Positions 1 to 10,907 of a stretch of 64,000 bases of DNA are shown here, in pieces (within the stretch, counting starts at the first letter, position 1; the number at the start of each line of letters is the position of its first letter). Both the position numbers and the translations under genes were made by a program. The notes under the pieces were generated by a model. That model saw only the letters and a program-made list of their open reading frames with translations, was not told the DNA's origin and made no database searches. This DNA is from Torymus aiolomorphi (Eukaryota > Arthropoda > Insecta > Hymenoptera > Torymidae), in NCBI GenBank assembly GCA_036365515.1, contig CM070876.1, positions 120,330,810 to 120,394,809 on the forward strand. Reading direction: 5' to 3'.

Positions 1-7
1 GTTTTTG

Positions 8-612
8 ATCTGAAATAAAGTTTATTACGAATGAAAAGTAGTACAGGTGGCATCGACTCTATACATTAGTGTTTTTTATGCTTACCCGAAGTTGAATTGA
101 AGTTGTTCCTAGTGATTTCTTCTTCGAAATCTGACTAATTTAAATTGTAATCAGATTCATCTTTGTCGGGTGTAGTATGTGTCAATGGTTTGGAATGAGA
201 CATTTCATCTTGAATTTGAGGATTTAAATTTTCAAGAATTCTTTTTTTACATGGAGGTGGTTGAGTAGTTACTTTATCTTTGAATCCTACTTTCACTGGT
301 GTTTTTGAAAGAAACTTTTTACTGTTGTGGTTTGTCGAGGGTTGATTTTCATTGTTTTCCGGTGTAAGTATTTTCTTATTGCTGGCTGTGGTAAAGTGGA
401 GTTGTTGGTCTGAAATAAAGTTTGTTAGGAATGAAAGGTAGTACAGGTGGCATCGAGCAAACTTATCTAGTATATTAATATTTTTTATGCTTATTTGGAA
501 TTGGATTTTCGTAGTGAATTCCTGGTTGGAATGCGACCAATTTGAATGGTAGTCTGAGTGAATTTCATTGGGTGTAGTACTTGTCGATGGTTTTGGATGA
601 GTGTTTGTCGTA
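8..612. repeat. Diverged direct duplication, two ~200-bp copies
   Basis: Positions 8-205 and 410-612 are alignable copies about 402 bp apart. Both start with a TCTGAAATAAAGTTT block and share GTACAGGTGGCATCGA. The upper copy lies inside the open minus-strand frame. The lower copy keeps the TTPDKDESDY-like peptide, but its frame then stops. This looks like an internal gene duplication followed by decay of one copy. Confidence 0.7.
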
Positions 613-689
613 GCTGTACGGATGATACCATTGAAAATCATTTGTCTATTATGTAGTGAATTTTCTATATACAGCGAAGTGCACCACAA
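135..689 (-). CDS. Hypothetical protein fragment (possible downstream exon)
   Basis: An open frame of about 184 codons reads leftward from 689. It begins at TTG, so it is better read as an internal exon than as a complete gene. The product is rich in Ser, Thr, Asn, Pro and Lys and has no domain I recognise. It contains a motif twice, PKPSTSTTPNEIHSDY near the N-terminus and SKPLTHTTPDKDESDY at the C-terminus, which reflects the DNA duplication at 8-612. A possible splice acceptor lies at about 710 (TTCACAG on the minus strand), facing the exon at 791-916, but the phase from that exon does not obviously enter this frame. It could be a host gene, a pseudogene, or an unrecognised TE gene. No neighbour helps to decide. 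Confidence 0.35.
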   Translation of the reverse strand: MWCTSLYIENSLHNRQMIFNGIIRTATTNTHPKPSTSTTPNEIHSDYHSNWSHSNQEFTTKIQFQISIKNINILDKFARCHLYYLSFLTNFISDQQLHFTTASNKKILTPENNENQPSTNHNSKKFLSKTPVKVGFKDKVTTQPPPCKKRILENLNPQIQDEMSHSKPLTHTTPDKDESDYNLN

Positions 690-790
690 ATTCCAAATGT
701 AAGTATTACCTGTGAATATTAAAAATATAGTGTAAATTAACCAAGTATAAGAGTATTAATTGCGAAGTGAATATATAAATAATGAATTAC

Positions 791-916
791 CTCTGTGGCT
801 AAATACACTTGATCATCGGCTGTTGTCATAAAATTCATAATTTCAGTCCAGATTTCTTCTTCGTCTTCAGAACCATTGGATGAGGATTCATCTGTATTTG
901 TTTCTTTGAAAGACAT
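791..916 (-). CDS. Putative first coding exon of the minus-strand gene
   Basis: An ATG at 916 opens exactly 42 codons that end in CACAGAG followed by GTAATT, a good insect splice donor. The peptide starts MSFKETNTDESSSNGSEDEE and is strongly acidic. Upstream (917-1030) is AT-rich DNA with a TTTTAGGTTAG motif, reminiscent of hymenopteran promoter regions. This is too short to be seen as a stand-alone ORF. The calls of start, donor and continuation into 689-135 are inference from sequence alone. Confidence 0.4.
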
Positions 917-1039
917 TTTTTTATCTCAATGGAAATTGAGAAATTGCACGTAATTTTATTGCTTTCAATCTTGACTTGTTTAGTTAAGCACGTTTTAGGT
1001 TAGAACACGGACACTACCACTGCATATGAACGCAGTATT

Positions 1040-1515
1040 TATTGCTACATGTCTCGAGAGAATTTGTAGAAAATAACAATTCATTTTTACATTTCTCGAG
1101 AGAATTTCAGTCTGAGTGCGTATCGAGCTATTCATTTTTCTGTAAGATATCGTGCAGCCAGAGTGCTGGGACTTGCGTAGTGTGTCACTTAATAGTTTCT
1201 ACACGACTCGAGAGTACGTGTAGAAAACAAGAAAAAAAACAATGACCACGATCAAACAACACCACTTTTTATTTCAACTCACTCTTTTTTCTCGTCACCC
1301 GTGCATTTTCCTTTGTTTATTTCGTACGCGTCAACTCGCGCTCGGACGTGCGAGTGAGAGAGAGTGGCTCATGCGCGCGGGCGCTCAAGCGCAGCAGGTC
1401 GGGAAATTTCGGCAGCCAATCAGAGCACGCGGTTGCTCTAAAATAAGATGCGAAAGTTTCTCTTTCGGCCCGGAGATGCGGGCCGAAAGTACGTACTTTC
1501 GGGTGGGCGAGTAAG
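1040..1515. promoter_or_regulatory. GC-rich CpG patch, promoter-like
   Basis: Between AT-rich flanks lies a CpG-rich stretch. It has a CCAATCAG box (~1416), a short inverted repeat CTTTCGGCCCG/CGGGCCGAAAG (~1462-1490) and, at 1050-1215, three CTCGAGAG motifs. It sits just left of the broken end of Gypsy A and upstream of the minus-strand exon at 916. It could be a host promoter or a fragment of a retroelement LTR. The open frames here look incidental. Confidence 0.25.
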
Positions 1516-1643
1516 AAAACAATATCAAAATCATATGTATTTAGTTTTATTCGCCATCGACTGACTCGCGAAGTGGTATCTGTAGAAATTTTAAACCATA
1601 TAAGAAATTTGTGATACGTAACGATAGTGAATTTTCACCCAAG

Positions 1644-2692
1644 TCAATAAGGTCGAAATTGATTAACGGAATAAACGATTGCTAGCGCTTCACGCGAATA
1701 CGTATCATATTTTCTTTCGGTGTCAGAGAGTACTCGAGATGCATAAGCAATAGGTCTTTCTTTAGTTATTTCTCCTTGTGAAAGTATTCCTCCTATCGCT
1801 ACCCCGCTGGCATCGCAAGTTAATATGAAGGGCAATGAAAAATCTGCTATTTTAAGAACAGGCTGAGTACATAGTTTATCTTTTAAAAGGCCAAATGCTT
1901 TCTGTGTTTTCTCACTCCATATAAAAGGCGTGTCGTTTTTCAACAAGTTACTCAATGGCTTTGCTATTCCCGAAAAATTATGAATAAAACGACAATAATA
2001 ACCTGCTAATCCTAAAAATTGTCTTATATTTTTAATATTTTTCGGTTGTGGAGATTCACGAACTGCCTCTAATTTGCGCGGATCGGATTTTACTCCCTCT
2101 TTGCTCAAAACATGACCTAAATAAACTACTTCTGTTTTTAAAAATTCGCATTTATAGGGTTGTAATTTAAGATTAGCCTTACGTAATCTCTGTAAAAATC
2201 TTTCAAACTTTTTGTTGTGCTCTGCAATCATTTTATCATAAATAACCGCGTCATCCAAAAATAAAAATATTTCTGTTTGTTGCATGCCATCAAAAACTAA
2301 ATCAACGTAACGTTGAAAAGTAGCAGGGCTATTCGAGAAACCCATAGGCATTATTTTAAATTCAAATAAGCCAAATGAAGAAGCAAAAGCTGTTTTATGG
2401 CGATCCGCTTTATCTAAGGGAATTTGAAAAAATCCCTGTGCTAAGTCAAAAACAGGAAAATATTTTGCGCCTCCCACTTGATCTATGATATCTAATATAT
2501 TCGGTAAGGGACATCTATTTTTTACAGTTCGATCAATTAACTGACGAAAATCGACGTCTTATCTATACCTCATATTACCGGCGCTATCTGGCGTTTTTGC
2601 CACTAAGAATACTGGCGAAGAATAATTGGAACAAGATGGCTCTATAATGTCACTTTCGAGCATTTCTTTCAACTGTTTATCCAATTCTGACT
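1644..2692 (-). pseudogene. pol: Gypsy A reverse transcriptase and partial RNase H
   Basis: The open part (2477-1644) begins GGAKYFPVFDLAQGF, a classic Gypsy RT block. It continues with MPMGFSNSPATFQR and the catalytic block LFLDDAVI, which corresponds to the Tyr-x-Asp-Asp motif. It then has the LGHVLSKEGV and FLGLAGYYCRFI thumb/connection blocks and RNase H TCDASGVAIGGILSQG. It breaks off after the second RNase H block (YSREALAIVYSVNQFRPY). Upstream the RT fingers are readable to ~2692, but a TAA at 2561-2559 interrupts them just before the VDFRQ block. A frameshift near 2705 separates it from the linker ORF. Confidence 0.85.
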
Positions 2693-3616
2693 TTAACACA
2701 TGCGGGAATCATACGGCCGTAGATTTAGTGGTATATCATTTATTGTTGGTATTTTGTGCGCAATGACTGAAGTTGTTCCAAGTTTTTCTCCTTTCAAATA
2801 AAAACAATTGGCATATTCCTCAATTAATTTTTCGATAGATTTTCTTTGTTCTGCCTCTAAATGCTGGTACCTTAAAACCGATTTTAATTTTTCAGTTCGA
2901 CTTAACTCGTGGATGTCAACGTCAACAATTTGTAATATTTGATCTTTTTTTCTCTCATTATTATTCAATCCAAAACCCATTAGATTAAAATTTTCTGTTT
3001 CAACAAAACTAAATTTGTTGTAATAAATAACATCGTCTTTCTTTCGTTTATTGATTGACTCACTAGCTTCCCCCAAACTATCTTGTAATTTTATTTGTTC
3101 TATCACTTCTTCCTGGATTTCATTTAAGTAAGGTTTTTCATAAATCTGTAAGTAATTGTGACTTAACTCGTTATATCCCATATTTTCGTCTGCCTCATAA
3201 AACGTTTCATTAATTTCATTTAATTCATCATTAATCTCATCTCCATTTATAAACACTTTATCTTGTTTGACTTCACTTTCAATATTTTCATAGTAGATTT
3301 TATTTTCACAAAAATCGTCACCTTGGCACAATTCTGCAGATTTGCTCTCATTATTTTCAAACACTTTACTCTCAATATTCTCAACACTTTTTATATCTTC
3401 CGAAACTTCACTTCCTTCTAATTTATCAACTTGATACCTACACAAGATTTCACGAAAACATATTATTTCATTTTTATTAAATAAATCGTCAAGTATTTCC
3501 TCTCGAACCTTTCTTTGACTTGCATTTTTATTTTGTTTCATTTGCATAGCTTCATTTTCATTTCTTCCATTTTCAAGTAATTTATTTTCAACACTAGACA
3601 CCTTAATTTTCTCCAT
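2693..3616 (-). pseudogene. Gypsy A acidic linker and start of RT
   Basis: About 307 codons, mostly Asn/Glu/Lys/Ile-rich and low-complexity. The last ~60 residues become typical pre-RT Gypsy sequence (AHKIPTINDIPLNLRPY), where a frameshift near 2705 ends the frame. The first codon overlaps the end of the protease ORF by 14 bp in another frame, so one more frameshift, decayed or programmed, separates the two. The low-complexity part has no recognisable domain. Its position between protease and RT makes it an unusually long polyprotein linker. Confidence 0.7.
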
Positions 3617-4738
3617 TATTTATGTAATTCTTACTTTTCTTATGTTTTGCCTTATTTTCATTCAAAATATCTTTTTCATTCATTTTAATATTTTTAAATT
3701 CACTTATAACTTCATTTACTTTTACGTCACATTTTTGTAATTCCCTATCATCTTTACAAAGTTCTGTTTCATCCTCGACTTTATTTTTCTCAAATATATC
3801 CGATACACTAACAGTTTCAGTTTGAAAGGTTGCACTATCTTCTTCCGCAGATCTATTTTCGTGTCGTTTTACTAGTAACCGGTCATTTTTATTACCGTCA
3901 ACATTTTCACCACAAGTGTCATCATCATCAATTTCATCGACATTATTATATTCATCAACATTATCAACATATTTTTCTCCACAAAATACGACATTTTTGT
4001 CAATTTCAAAAACTTTTATGTCACGGTCTTTTTCATAACGATTATTATTTTCACGACACTTTTTTGTCTCCGAAGAAAAATCTTTTCTCACAAGCTTTTC
4101 CCGCCTGCTTGAAACACTGTTATCTTTAAACACATTATTCCTTTCACAACACCTTTTAAAATCATTTTTTAACTTTTCACCATCATAATTTCCCTTAACA
4201 CTTCTTTTCCCATAAAAATTCTTAATGAAATCACAATCATCATTACACATATTTCTGAAATCCTCCCCTGTTTGCAAATTTTCCCTATCAAAATAACTTT
4301 TTTGTTTAGCCTTTCTTACTTTCTCTCTGCCTTCTGTGAACTTACTCGAATCATGCATCTCATCAGAAATATTTTCAAATGGAATTATTTGTCCATTAAA
4401 GTCCAAGTAATTTTCTCTATAATTTATTTGCGTGGCGTTTTCTCTAAAAAATTCAGTGCCTAAAATACCTGCTTCAGTAATGGGAAAATCTTCATCTACC
4501 AGATAAAAATCTATTTTGTGATTATTAAAATCAACTTTAACATTACCTACAGTTTCTAAAGAATGAGGCGTTATCCCTTTTAACGTGATAATATGATAAG
4601 CCTTTATGCTAACATACGAAGAAACTTCCGATTTCCTTACAAGATTTAATGAAGCCCCTGTATCTAACAAAAAATAAGCGGTCTATTAAATTCCCCAATA
4701 TCTACTTTTATTGTAGGCGCTGACCTCTTTTGACTAAC
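3603..4738 (-). pseudogene. Gypsy A aspartic protease plus acidic linker
   Basis: The retropepsin signature LDTGASLNLV sits at the start of the 355-codon ORF (4670-3603) and is followed by the conserved GILGTEFF block about 60 residues later. Protease-like sequence upstream (RSAPTIKVDIGEFNRPLIF) is readable to the P insertion at 4738 but in another frame, so a frameshift lies right at the active site (~4672). From residue ~115 on, the protein is a Lys/Asp/Asn/Glu-rich linker with no domain I recognise. Confidence 0.8.
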
Positions 4739-5645
4739 AAGGAAACGGATCGAGGTGTCCGCCTCTGAATTTCCTGAATTTTTGCTATCTTGTGGAGGAC
4801 AGAAAAGTAAGAGACACGTATTTTTTTTATCGACCCAATCCGATATTAAAGGGCTGGAAACCGCTCTTAAATTTTACCCCAAAAAACGGGTTTTTCTCAA
4901 TATCTTTAGTTCTAATTAATGTTTTGAAATGAAACAAATTGGAAAATTCTTCTCTTTGAATGACGAAACTAGTAAGTACAGTTTGGTCCCCGGGGGTGGC
5001 AACCCTTACTTTTTATTTCAGAAAAACCTTATTTTTTTAAACTATTTTTGTATATAATATTTGCAATAAAATTAATTGATTATTATAAAAATCATTTTTG
5101 GGCTTAAAATAAAAAATTAAAGTTGACGTGTTTCAGGGTTTTTGCAAATACAAGCGTTATCGGAGGTAAACAACCCCTTAGACGCAAAATACTTTCGAAC
5201 CGTTAAAATAAATATTTTATGTTATGTAATGCATAATTTATTTTTATTTGGGCTAATTTTATTTTATGGGCCCAATTTCCTATTATTAAAGGTATAAAAC
5301 GCACCCCTAAAACCCACCCCTAAAATAGGTTTTTTCTAGATATCCCAAGTTCAGATTAAAATTTAAAATGAAACAAAATGGAAAATATTTCTCTTTGAAA
5401 CGCCAAATTAGCATGGGGTAGCTACCCTTATATTTTATTTCGAAAAACTTTATTTTTTTTTAATTATTTTTGTATATAATATTTGCAATAAAATTAATTA
5501 ATTATTGTTAAAATTAAAAATCAAAGTTGACTTGTTTCACGATTTTTCTAATAACAGCATTATCGGGGGTTAGCAGCCCCTTGGGCTCGGAATACTTACA
5601 ATTAGTATCATTGAAATAAATATTTTGAAGTGTATAATACATATT
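4739..5645 (+). repeat. Left terminal inverted repeat of element P
   Basis: This pairs with 18515-19416 on the opposite strand nearly base for base. Shared landmarks are AAGAGACACGTATTT, GGGGTGGCAACCC, GGGGTAGCTACCCTTA and GGGGTTAGCAGCCCCTT. It is itself made of two related halves (4850-5190 and 5270-5600), each with the order GAAACAAAwTGGAAA, GGGTrGCwACCCTTA, TTGTATATAATATTTGCAA. It is about 900 bp, very long for this transposon group. Confidence 0.9.
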
Positions 5646-6159
5646 TAGTTTATATTCGTGTCAGTTTTTTTACCGAAATAACGTAATTAATGAAGTCACT
5701 TATAAACTCTTATACTTATTGTGCAATTTACATTCGAGTATTTTGCTCGTATTTACAGGTAAATAAAAAGGATGGAACTGGGAAAAGAATGGGTGAGTTA
5801 AATGATTGACTGATCTAATGAATAGAAGCTAATTGATAATATTATAAAATATTAATTGTTATTATGTAATTACTTTTTATTAAAAGTAAAATATAGGTAT
5901 ATTTTCCCAAACTGTCAAAAAAGATTCGAAGAAACTATACAAACGAGCTTATAGTTTAATTAAAAATGAATTTAGACGGCGAATAATCGGGCCAGGATAA
6001 GGAAGGTAACTACCATATCAACCACCTCAACTTGTTTCAATACTTTTAAATCAAAAGTTCTTTTTGAAACAGTGTGTGGAAAGTATTTTTTTAGGGAAAT
6101 TACATTAGGAAGGGTAAGTAAAGGTAAAGGATGAAAAAAACGAGAACGAAAAAATAACG

Positions 6160-6229
6160 GCCCAGGTCGGGGTCGAACCGAGAACCTTCTGCATACCGGG
6201 CAGCTACGCTACCACTTGCGCCACTGGGC
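6160..6229 (-). other. tRNA-like segment (SINE head or tRNA pseudogene)
   Basis: Read on the minus strand, GCCCAG and CTGGGC form an acceptor-like stem around 70 nt. Between them are an A-box-like TGGCGCAAGTGGTAGCG and a B-box-like GGTTCGACCCC. The anticodon arm is poor (4-bp stem CTGC/GCAG, no U33 in the loop), so a functional tRNA is unlikely. Internal Pol III promoter boxes next to a palindrome suggest a tRNA-derived SINE fragment. Confidence 0.5.
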
Positions 6230-6334
6230 TGCCGATGCTTGCCTAACCCTAACCGCTACTTCTCGTTCTCAATCTATGTTTTGTCCCCAAGTCGCCCCGT
6301 TTGCGTTATTTCAGCCGAACAGACAATTAATTTT

Positions 6335-6473
6335 ATTGAAAATTCAAAACGCCCGAGGATTAATGTTTAATTAAAAATGAATTTAGACGGCGAATAATAT
6401 CCTGGCCCGATTATTCGCCGTCTAAATTCATTTTTAATTAAACATTAATCCTCCGCCGTTTTGAATTTTCAAT
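6335..6473. repeat. 139-bp near-perfect palindrome
   Basis: Arms 6335-6398 and 6410-6473 (64 bp each) are almost perfectly complementary around the 11-base loop ATCCTGGCCCG. The innermost 43 bp pair without mismatch. Part of the stem occurs again at 5957-5990. It would form a strong hairpin in DNA or RNA and may be a miniature foldback insertion inside element P. Confidence 0.9.
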
Positions 6474-6510
6474 GAGCTTATAGTTTGTTCCTTATCACAA
6501 TTAATTTTGT

Positions 6511-6693
6511 TTAAGGATTATAGGTTGAACCATAATGAAAATCTTCAAAAAAATGTTTTAAGCACAGTGATTTCTGACACCATGAGCATTTTATAATAGC
6601 AGTACTTTTACATTCTGGTACCTCACAATGAGCTTGGGATCCACCAAAGCTAAAGGGCACCGGATTTACAAATTCATTTGGTTTTTTGTCGAT
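6511..6693 (-). pseudogene. Element P transposase, C-terminal part (after Gypsy B)
   Basis: Reading leftward from 6693, the frame (DKKPNEFVNPVPFSFGGS...) continues the exon that stops at 16131, without loss of frame once the 4-bp CGAT duplication is counted once. It ends at a stop near 6511. The last ~40 residues form a cysteine/histidine cluster (CEVPEC, then CSWC, then CLKHFF and H), probably a zinc-binding tail. Confidence 0.8.
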
Positions 6694-6996
6694 TGTAACG
6701 CGTGCGCGAGTTAGATAATTCGAGATTCGAATTATCCGCGCCGAGCAGGCATGCTCACTGGGGGTGCGAGCGCGCGAGCATTCTGACAGGATTAGAACGG
6801 TCTCGCGACGCGTAATATGCCCGTCGCGTACCCGCGAAGCTGCTACGGCTTTATGCGAGTCACGGCAGCCATCTTCGTGTCTACCGTCGTGCCGAAAACT
6901 TCTCTTCATCGAGTCTCACAAAAGTTATCGCGTTCGCGTCGTGGAGTTTTATATATAGCTGTACCCCGAGTATAGTGGAGGCACCGACTATCGTGC

Positions 6997-7068
<72 letters not shown>

Positions 7069-7712
7069 GTGCGCATCTACTATGCGAGCGAGTGCGAGCG
7101 AGAGAGAGTCGAGTGCACCGGCTGCTCCTTCTAAAAGTAAGTCTTATACTCTCATCTCTCGCGTTACATATAAAGGCTCGCACGGAAATCGCCCCGTGCA
7201 AGCTTTCTGTCCCGTGTACGTGCGGGTGTGCGTCAGCCCGCCGTATTTTAACACCACGCGCGAGAGTACCAGCTTCGCTGCGCGCCGTATCGTTCGTGTG
7301 CTTGAATCTTAACTGTCGCGCGCGAACTAACTCACTGTTTTAATCAGCACGTGCGTCGTGCTTGTACTTATTAGTGATTGGAATATACTGTGATATCTAT
7401 TTACTCGTCGTGTTGTTCATTACAACCTGTCCTTCTCCCGGATACCGCCGCCTCCGCGGGAAAACGACTCCGCCGGTCGTTTTTATATCTGAGCGTAGCG
7501 GCCGCGCGCTTCACTCTTCAAGCGCGCGTTTTTCACTCAGCGATCCAATTAGTTGGAAAGCGATGTTCTCGTGCGATCTTCGCGTTGTTTTCGGGATTCC
7601 AGGAGCAGATCCCCGGGCAAGTCATTTTAGTTTAACACCCGCGGCACCGTGTTCTAGGGCATCGCTGGCCTGTGGCTTGTTGGGATTTTCCCCCACCAGC
7701 CATCCCGTTACA
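6694..7712 (+). repeat. Gypsy B 5' LTR
   Basis: 1019 bp with TGTAACG...CGTTACA ends. A TATA box (TTTTATATATAGC, ~6948) precedes a long GC-rich R/U5. It contains a (GA)n run at 7004-7064. The 3' LTR has a shorter run plus about 100 bp of different sequence there, and lacks the 7140-7180 segment. Confidence 0.95.
7004..7064 (+). repeat. (GA)n microsatellite in the 5' LTR
   Basis: About 30 GA units just downstream of the TATA box. Frames read through it as Arg-Glu or Leu-Ser repeats and are not genes. Confidence 0.95.
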
Positions 7713-7727
7713 ACTGGTGCCACAACG
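7713..7727 (+). promoter_or_regulatory. Gypsy B primer-binding site
   Basis: Directly after the LTR end comes ACTGGTGCCAC. The TGGTGCC core is of the kind that pairs with the CCA-ended 3' tail of a tRNA primer. I have not assigned the tRNA. Confidence 0.75.
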
Positions 7728-8339
7728 TTTTGGGGGTGGAGAAGGACCCGCGGCGCGTACGTTATTCGCGGCGAAGCTTGGCGCGAAGAAGATCAGCAGA
7801 GTAGCTGAGCGTAAGCTGCAAAGAAAGGCTCTTCGTGCCGCAGTTCGTAGGCGCGTGTGCGTGACACAGACGTGCTGTTGTGAGAGTGCGGTCGAGAGGT
7901 TAGGCAAGCGATAGCCAATAACCCTCGACCGAGAGTGCCGACGAGGAGAGATCTTGATCGCGAAATTTTTGTACGTTGGATAATTGTTTTTAACATTTAA
8001 TTTTTTTTTAATAACATTTAGTTTTTTTTAACGACAAAAATTTTTTTTAAGCGATAATTTATTTTTTTTTTAATTAATATTTTTCTCGACTCAGAAAAAA
8101 TTTTTTTTCTTTCTTTCTCTCGTCTTTCGGGTACGAATTATTTTTTTTGAAGAAAAATAAAATTTTTTTTCTTTGCTCGTGCAGTTAGTGAAAAATCGAG
8201 AGAAAGTCGGCAAGCACTCTCGGAACAAAAAGTTGACTGTGCGCCTGAGTAAAAACTCGAGCGCAAAATTGTTTTTTAATTTTTTTAGGTGAAAATTGTT
8301 TTTATTTTTTTGTGTTTTTTGGTGATATTGTCCGTTTTG

Positions 8340-8417
<78 letters not shown>

Positions 8418-8706
8418 TCACATATATTTATTTTAAAATTACAAGTGCGAGTAGTGGAGCGTAATTAATTACAAATCGTAATTACTTACAGAAATAGCTT
8501 TTATTTTCTTTTTAGAGCCACATACGGGAAATCCTCGTGCGTTATCGAAGTTAAAAGCAACCGCCGTAGCTCTTAGAAAATAACCCGGGCTCGCGTTGAA
8601 AAAGCTAGCTCACGGGTTGAAAAGGCAAACTCTCTCTGCCATCAATCCGGATACTCCTCGGGTTAGTAAAGTAAGTTCATGGGGAAGCGCACAGCCAATT
8701 GACACC
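7728..8706 (+). other. Gypsy B leader, with (CA/TA)n run
   Basis: Untranslated leader of about 980 bp with T- and A-rich tracts (7990-8290) and a (CA)n(TA)n microsatellite at 8341-8413. No credible ORF. The gag start I favour is the ATG at 8707 in a CACCATGG context. Confidence 0.7.
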
Positions 8707-10362
8707 ATGGCCCAATCATCGCAGTTTGCGGAATCTGTGATACTCAATTGGGCGTATACACAGCCTGAAGAGGAAATTATCGAGGCCATGCAAGCCCTTG
8801 GTCTACAGCAGTCAGATTTGCAGTCAGTAAATATGCTGACAGCGATCAAGTGGCTTATGGGTGATTATATTGCCGCCGATTTCGTGCCAGAGCCGGAGCT
8901 GTCGGAGCAGCAAGCGTGTTCTAAACGCGAGCAGTCCCGAAGGGCGTTCATTGACTTAACGTTGATGAACAAATCTGGGTCGACTATTGAGGATCCCAAT
9001 ACTGACCCAGACCACCCGCACCCGTTCATAACGCTTCTTGATGACCCGATAGTGATGCAGAAACTCTCGGAGTCTCGGAGGATGAACGCTCCACAACAAG
9101 CACATAATGCAGTGGTGGAGCCAGCGGAAGAGGCAAACGGCCAGGAGGGTTCCGGGCCAGAGATATTGAGCTCTGCAGCACCCACCGGGATATCTTCAGC
9201 CGAAGCCGAGGGACAGCTTCAACAGCAACAGCCCCAACAGCAACAACTGCAGCAGCAGCAAATGCAGCAGCAGCAAATGCAGTAACAGCAGTTTGAGCAG
9301 CAGCGACGACAGCAACAGCAACAACAGCAGGAGCAGCAGCAGCGGCAGCAAGTGCTCCTGAAAAAGCAGCGCAAGCAACGACAATGCCAGCGCAACTACA
9401 AAGAAGAGTCGTTAGCACGAAATGGGCAGCACGGGTTCTGGCAGCAATCGCGAAACCCGCCACAGTCGCAAAACCTGGAGTGGCCGCGACAGCGTGAATC
9501 GCAAACCGCCGGGATAGCAGTCGGAGACAGTATATTATCGGAGCAGCTACTGGCGGTGATTAAAACACTCGAGGAGGTTGAAGAGCTTAAAGAAAATGTA
9601 CGAATACTGCAAGGAGCTCGACATCCAACCTCAAGTACGCACTTGGAGGGAGTTCAACCTCCAAGCACGGGCCGTAGACGAGGATCACCGTATGTGAACT
9701 TCCAAGACACGTTCACGTATGCGTAGTTTAACAGCAGCAGCCCGAGTATCCAGTCCCCAACAGAGGCTGGGAGGAATAATACCAGAAATTCTTCCCAGCG
9801 CCAGACTAGGAATGGTGCGACCCAGGAACCGTCTGAGAGGCATACGTATTTGCCTCAGCAGACGAACCGTGATGTGGGCGAGATAGTCCGAAAATGGCAC
9901 ATCAGGTTCTCAGGATCCTCAAAGGAGCAGAGCGTCGAGTTATTCCTCACAAGAATAGAGGAATGCAGAACTCTAGCTAATCTGATACACGACGAGGTGC
10001 TTTCGTCGTTGTCAGAGCTCCTAACTGGGGTAGCAGCCACCTAGTACCGGAGTAACCGCCACACATGGCGATCGTGGCCAGATTTCATAGAGACCATAAC
10101 GCACATGTATGGCGGGGACAGGGGACATCAGCAGCGCGTCATGGCGGAAATAAACGCGAGGACTCAAGGCAGAAGTGAACTTACGCGTGATTACGTAGTA
10201 AATCTACAAGCCATGATCCTAAAGTTGGTTCCGGTGCCTAGCATCGCTCAACAGTTAGACATGTTGCACCGGAACATGCGGCCAGAACTGCAAAAGATCG
10301 TAATGCGAAATCAAATTACGGATTACCGAGGGCTCCGGACCTGGCCCGGGAAGCCGAATTAG
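8707..10362 (+). pseudogene. gag: Gypsy B gag
   Basis: One frame runs from the Kozak-like CACCATGG at 8707 (MAQSSQFAESVILNWAY) through a Gln-rich tract (~9215-9355) and a capsid-like segment (VELFLTRIEECRTLANL, ETITHMYGGDRGHQQR, LKLVPVPSIAQQLDMLHRNM) to a frameshift near 10335. Three in-frame stops interrupt it: TAA 9283, TAG 9724, TAG 10042. The capsid part resembles gag of Ty3/Gypsy and Pao-like retroelements. The poly-Gln insert is an expanded CAG/CAA repeat. Confidence 0.75.
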
Positions 10363-10907
10363 CGCTTGCGGCAGATAAGGTGTATCACTCGCCACCACCG
10401 CCCGAGCGCACGTACATGCCAGAATTTGCCTATGTGCCGACTGAGCCGCCCACGGATCAGCGGAAAAAGCAGAATCCAAGCGTGGCGGCGATGGGGCACC
10501 AACAGCACGAGCCTCCAGAGAACCTCGAGGCTATGTTCCGTCGGGTCATGGCCGAATGCTTATCGGCCTTGAGAAAGAAAAGCACCGACGAGAACAAGGG
10601 GCAAAAGCCTAGCCCGCCGCCAACCAGAAAACCTAAGAAGAAGGGTAACTGGGAAAATAGGCGGCGGGAGGCCGGGCAAATTACAAACCAGCCTAGTGTG
10701 GGTAGTAGCTCGACCCACCAGGCTAGACCGCATAGTCCAAGAAATAAAGGACCTCCACAAAGGCAAGAGTACCGAAGGGAACCCGGATATGAGCAAAAGG
10801 GAGGCAACAAGCCCAATGCTGCCAGAAACCAACAGGGAAACGGCCAGGGGGCAGGTAAACACGACCATATACCCGCCCCCAGCTCTCTCACCAGAGACCG
10901 AGCGTAA
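10336..10907 (+). pseudogene. Gypsy B gag C-terminus, basic nucleocapsid-like
   Basis: After a frameshift the sequence continues APDLAREAELALAADKVY, then becomes Pro/Lys/Arg/Gln-rich (RKPKKKGNWENRRR) to a TAA at 10905. There is no CCHC knuckle, so RNA binding would rest on basic residues. The end overlaps the protease frame by about 210 bp, the layout expected for gag-pol frameshifting. Confidence 0.65.

Larger units (their letters stand above)
5646..6510. other. Left subterminal region of element P: no gene
   Basis: AT-rich DNA between the left inverted repeat and the transposase 3' end. Its only structures are a tRNA-like segment (6160-6229), a strong palindrome (6335-6473), and a third copy of the palindrome stem at about 5957-5990 (TTAGACGGCGAATAAT). 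I see no open frame worth calling. Confidence 0.6.

Noticed and set aside
6160..6229. Functional tRNA gene
   Set aside because: A and B boxes are visible, but the anticodon arm is short and lacks U33, so a SINE or pseudogene is more likely.
6240..6256. Telomere-like CCTAACCCTAACC
   Set aside because: Only about two units, inside a transposon. Too short to mean telomere.
7004..7343. Long frames through the GA run on both strands
   Set aside because: They read Arg-Glu or Leu-Ser dipeptide repeats from a microsatellite inside an LTR.
9026..9463. Antisense Ala/Val/Leu-rich frames opposite the gag Gln tract
   Set aside because: They are shadows of a CAG/CAA repeat in the real gag frame.
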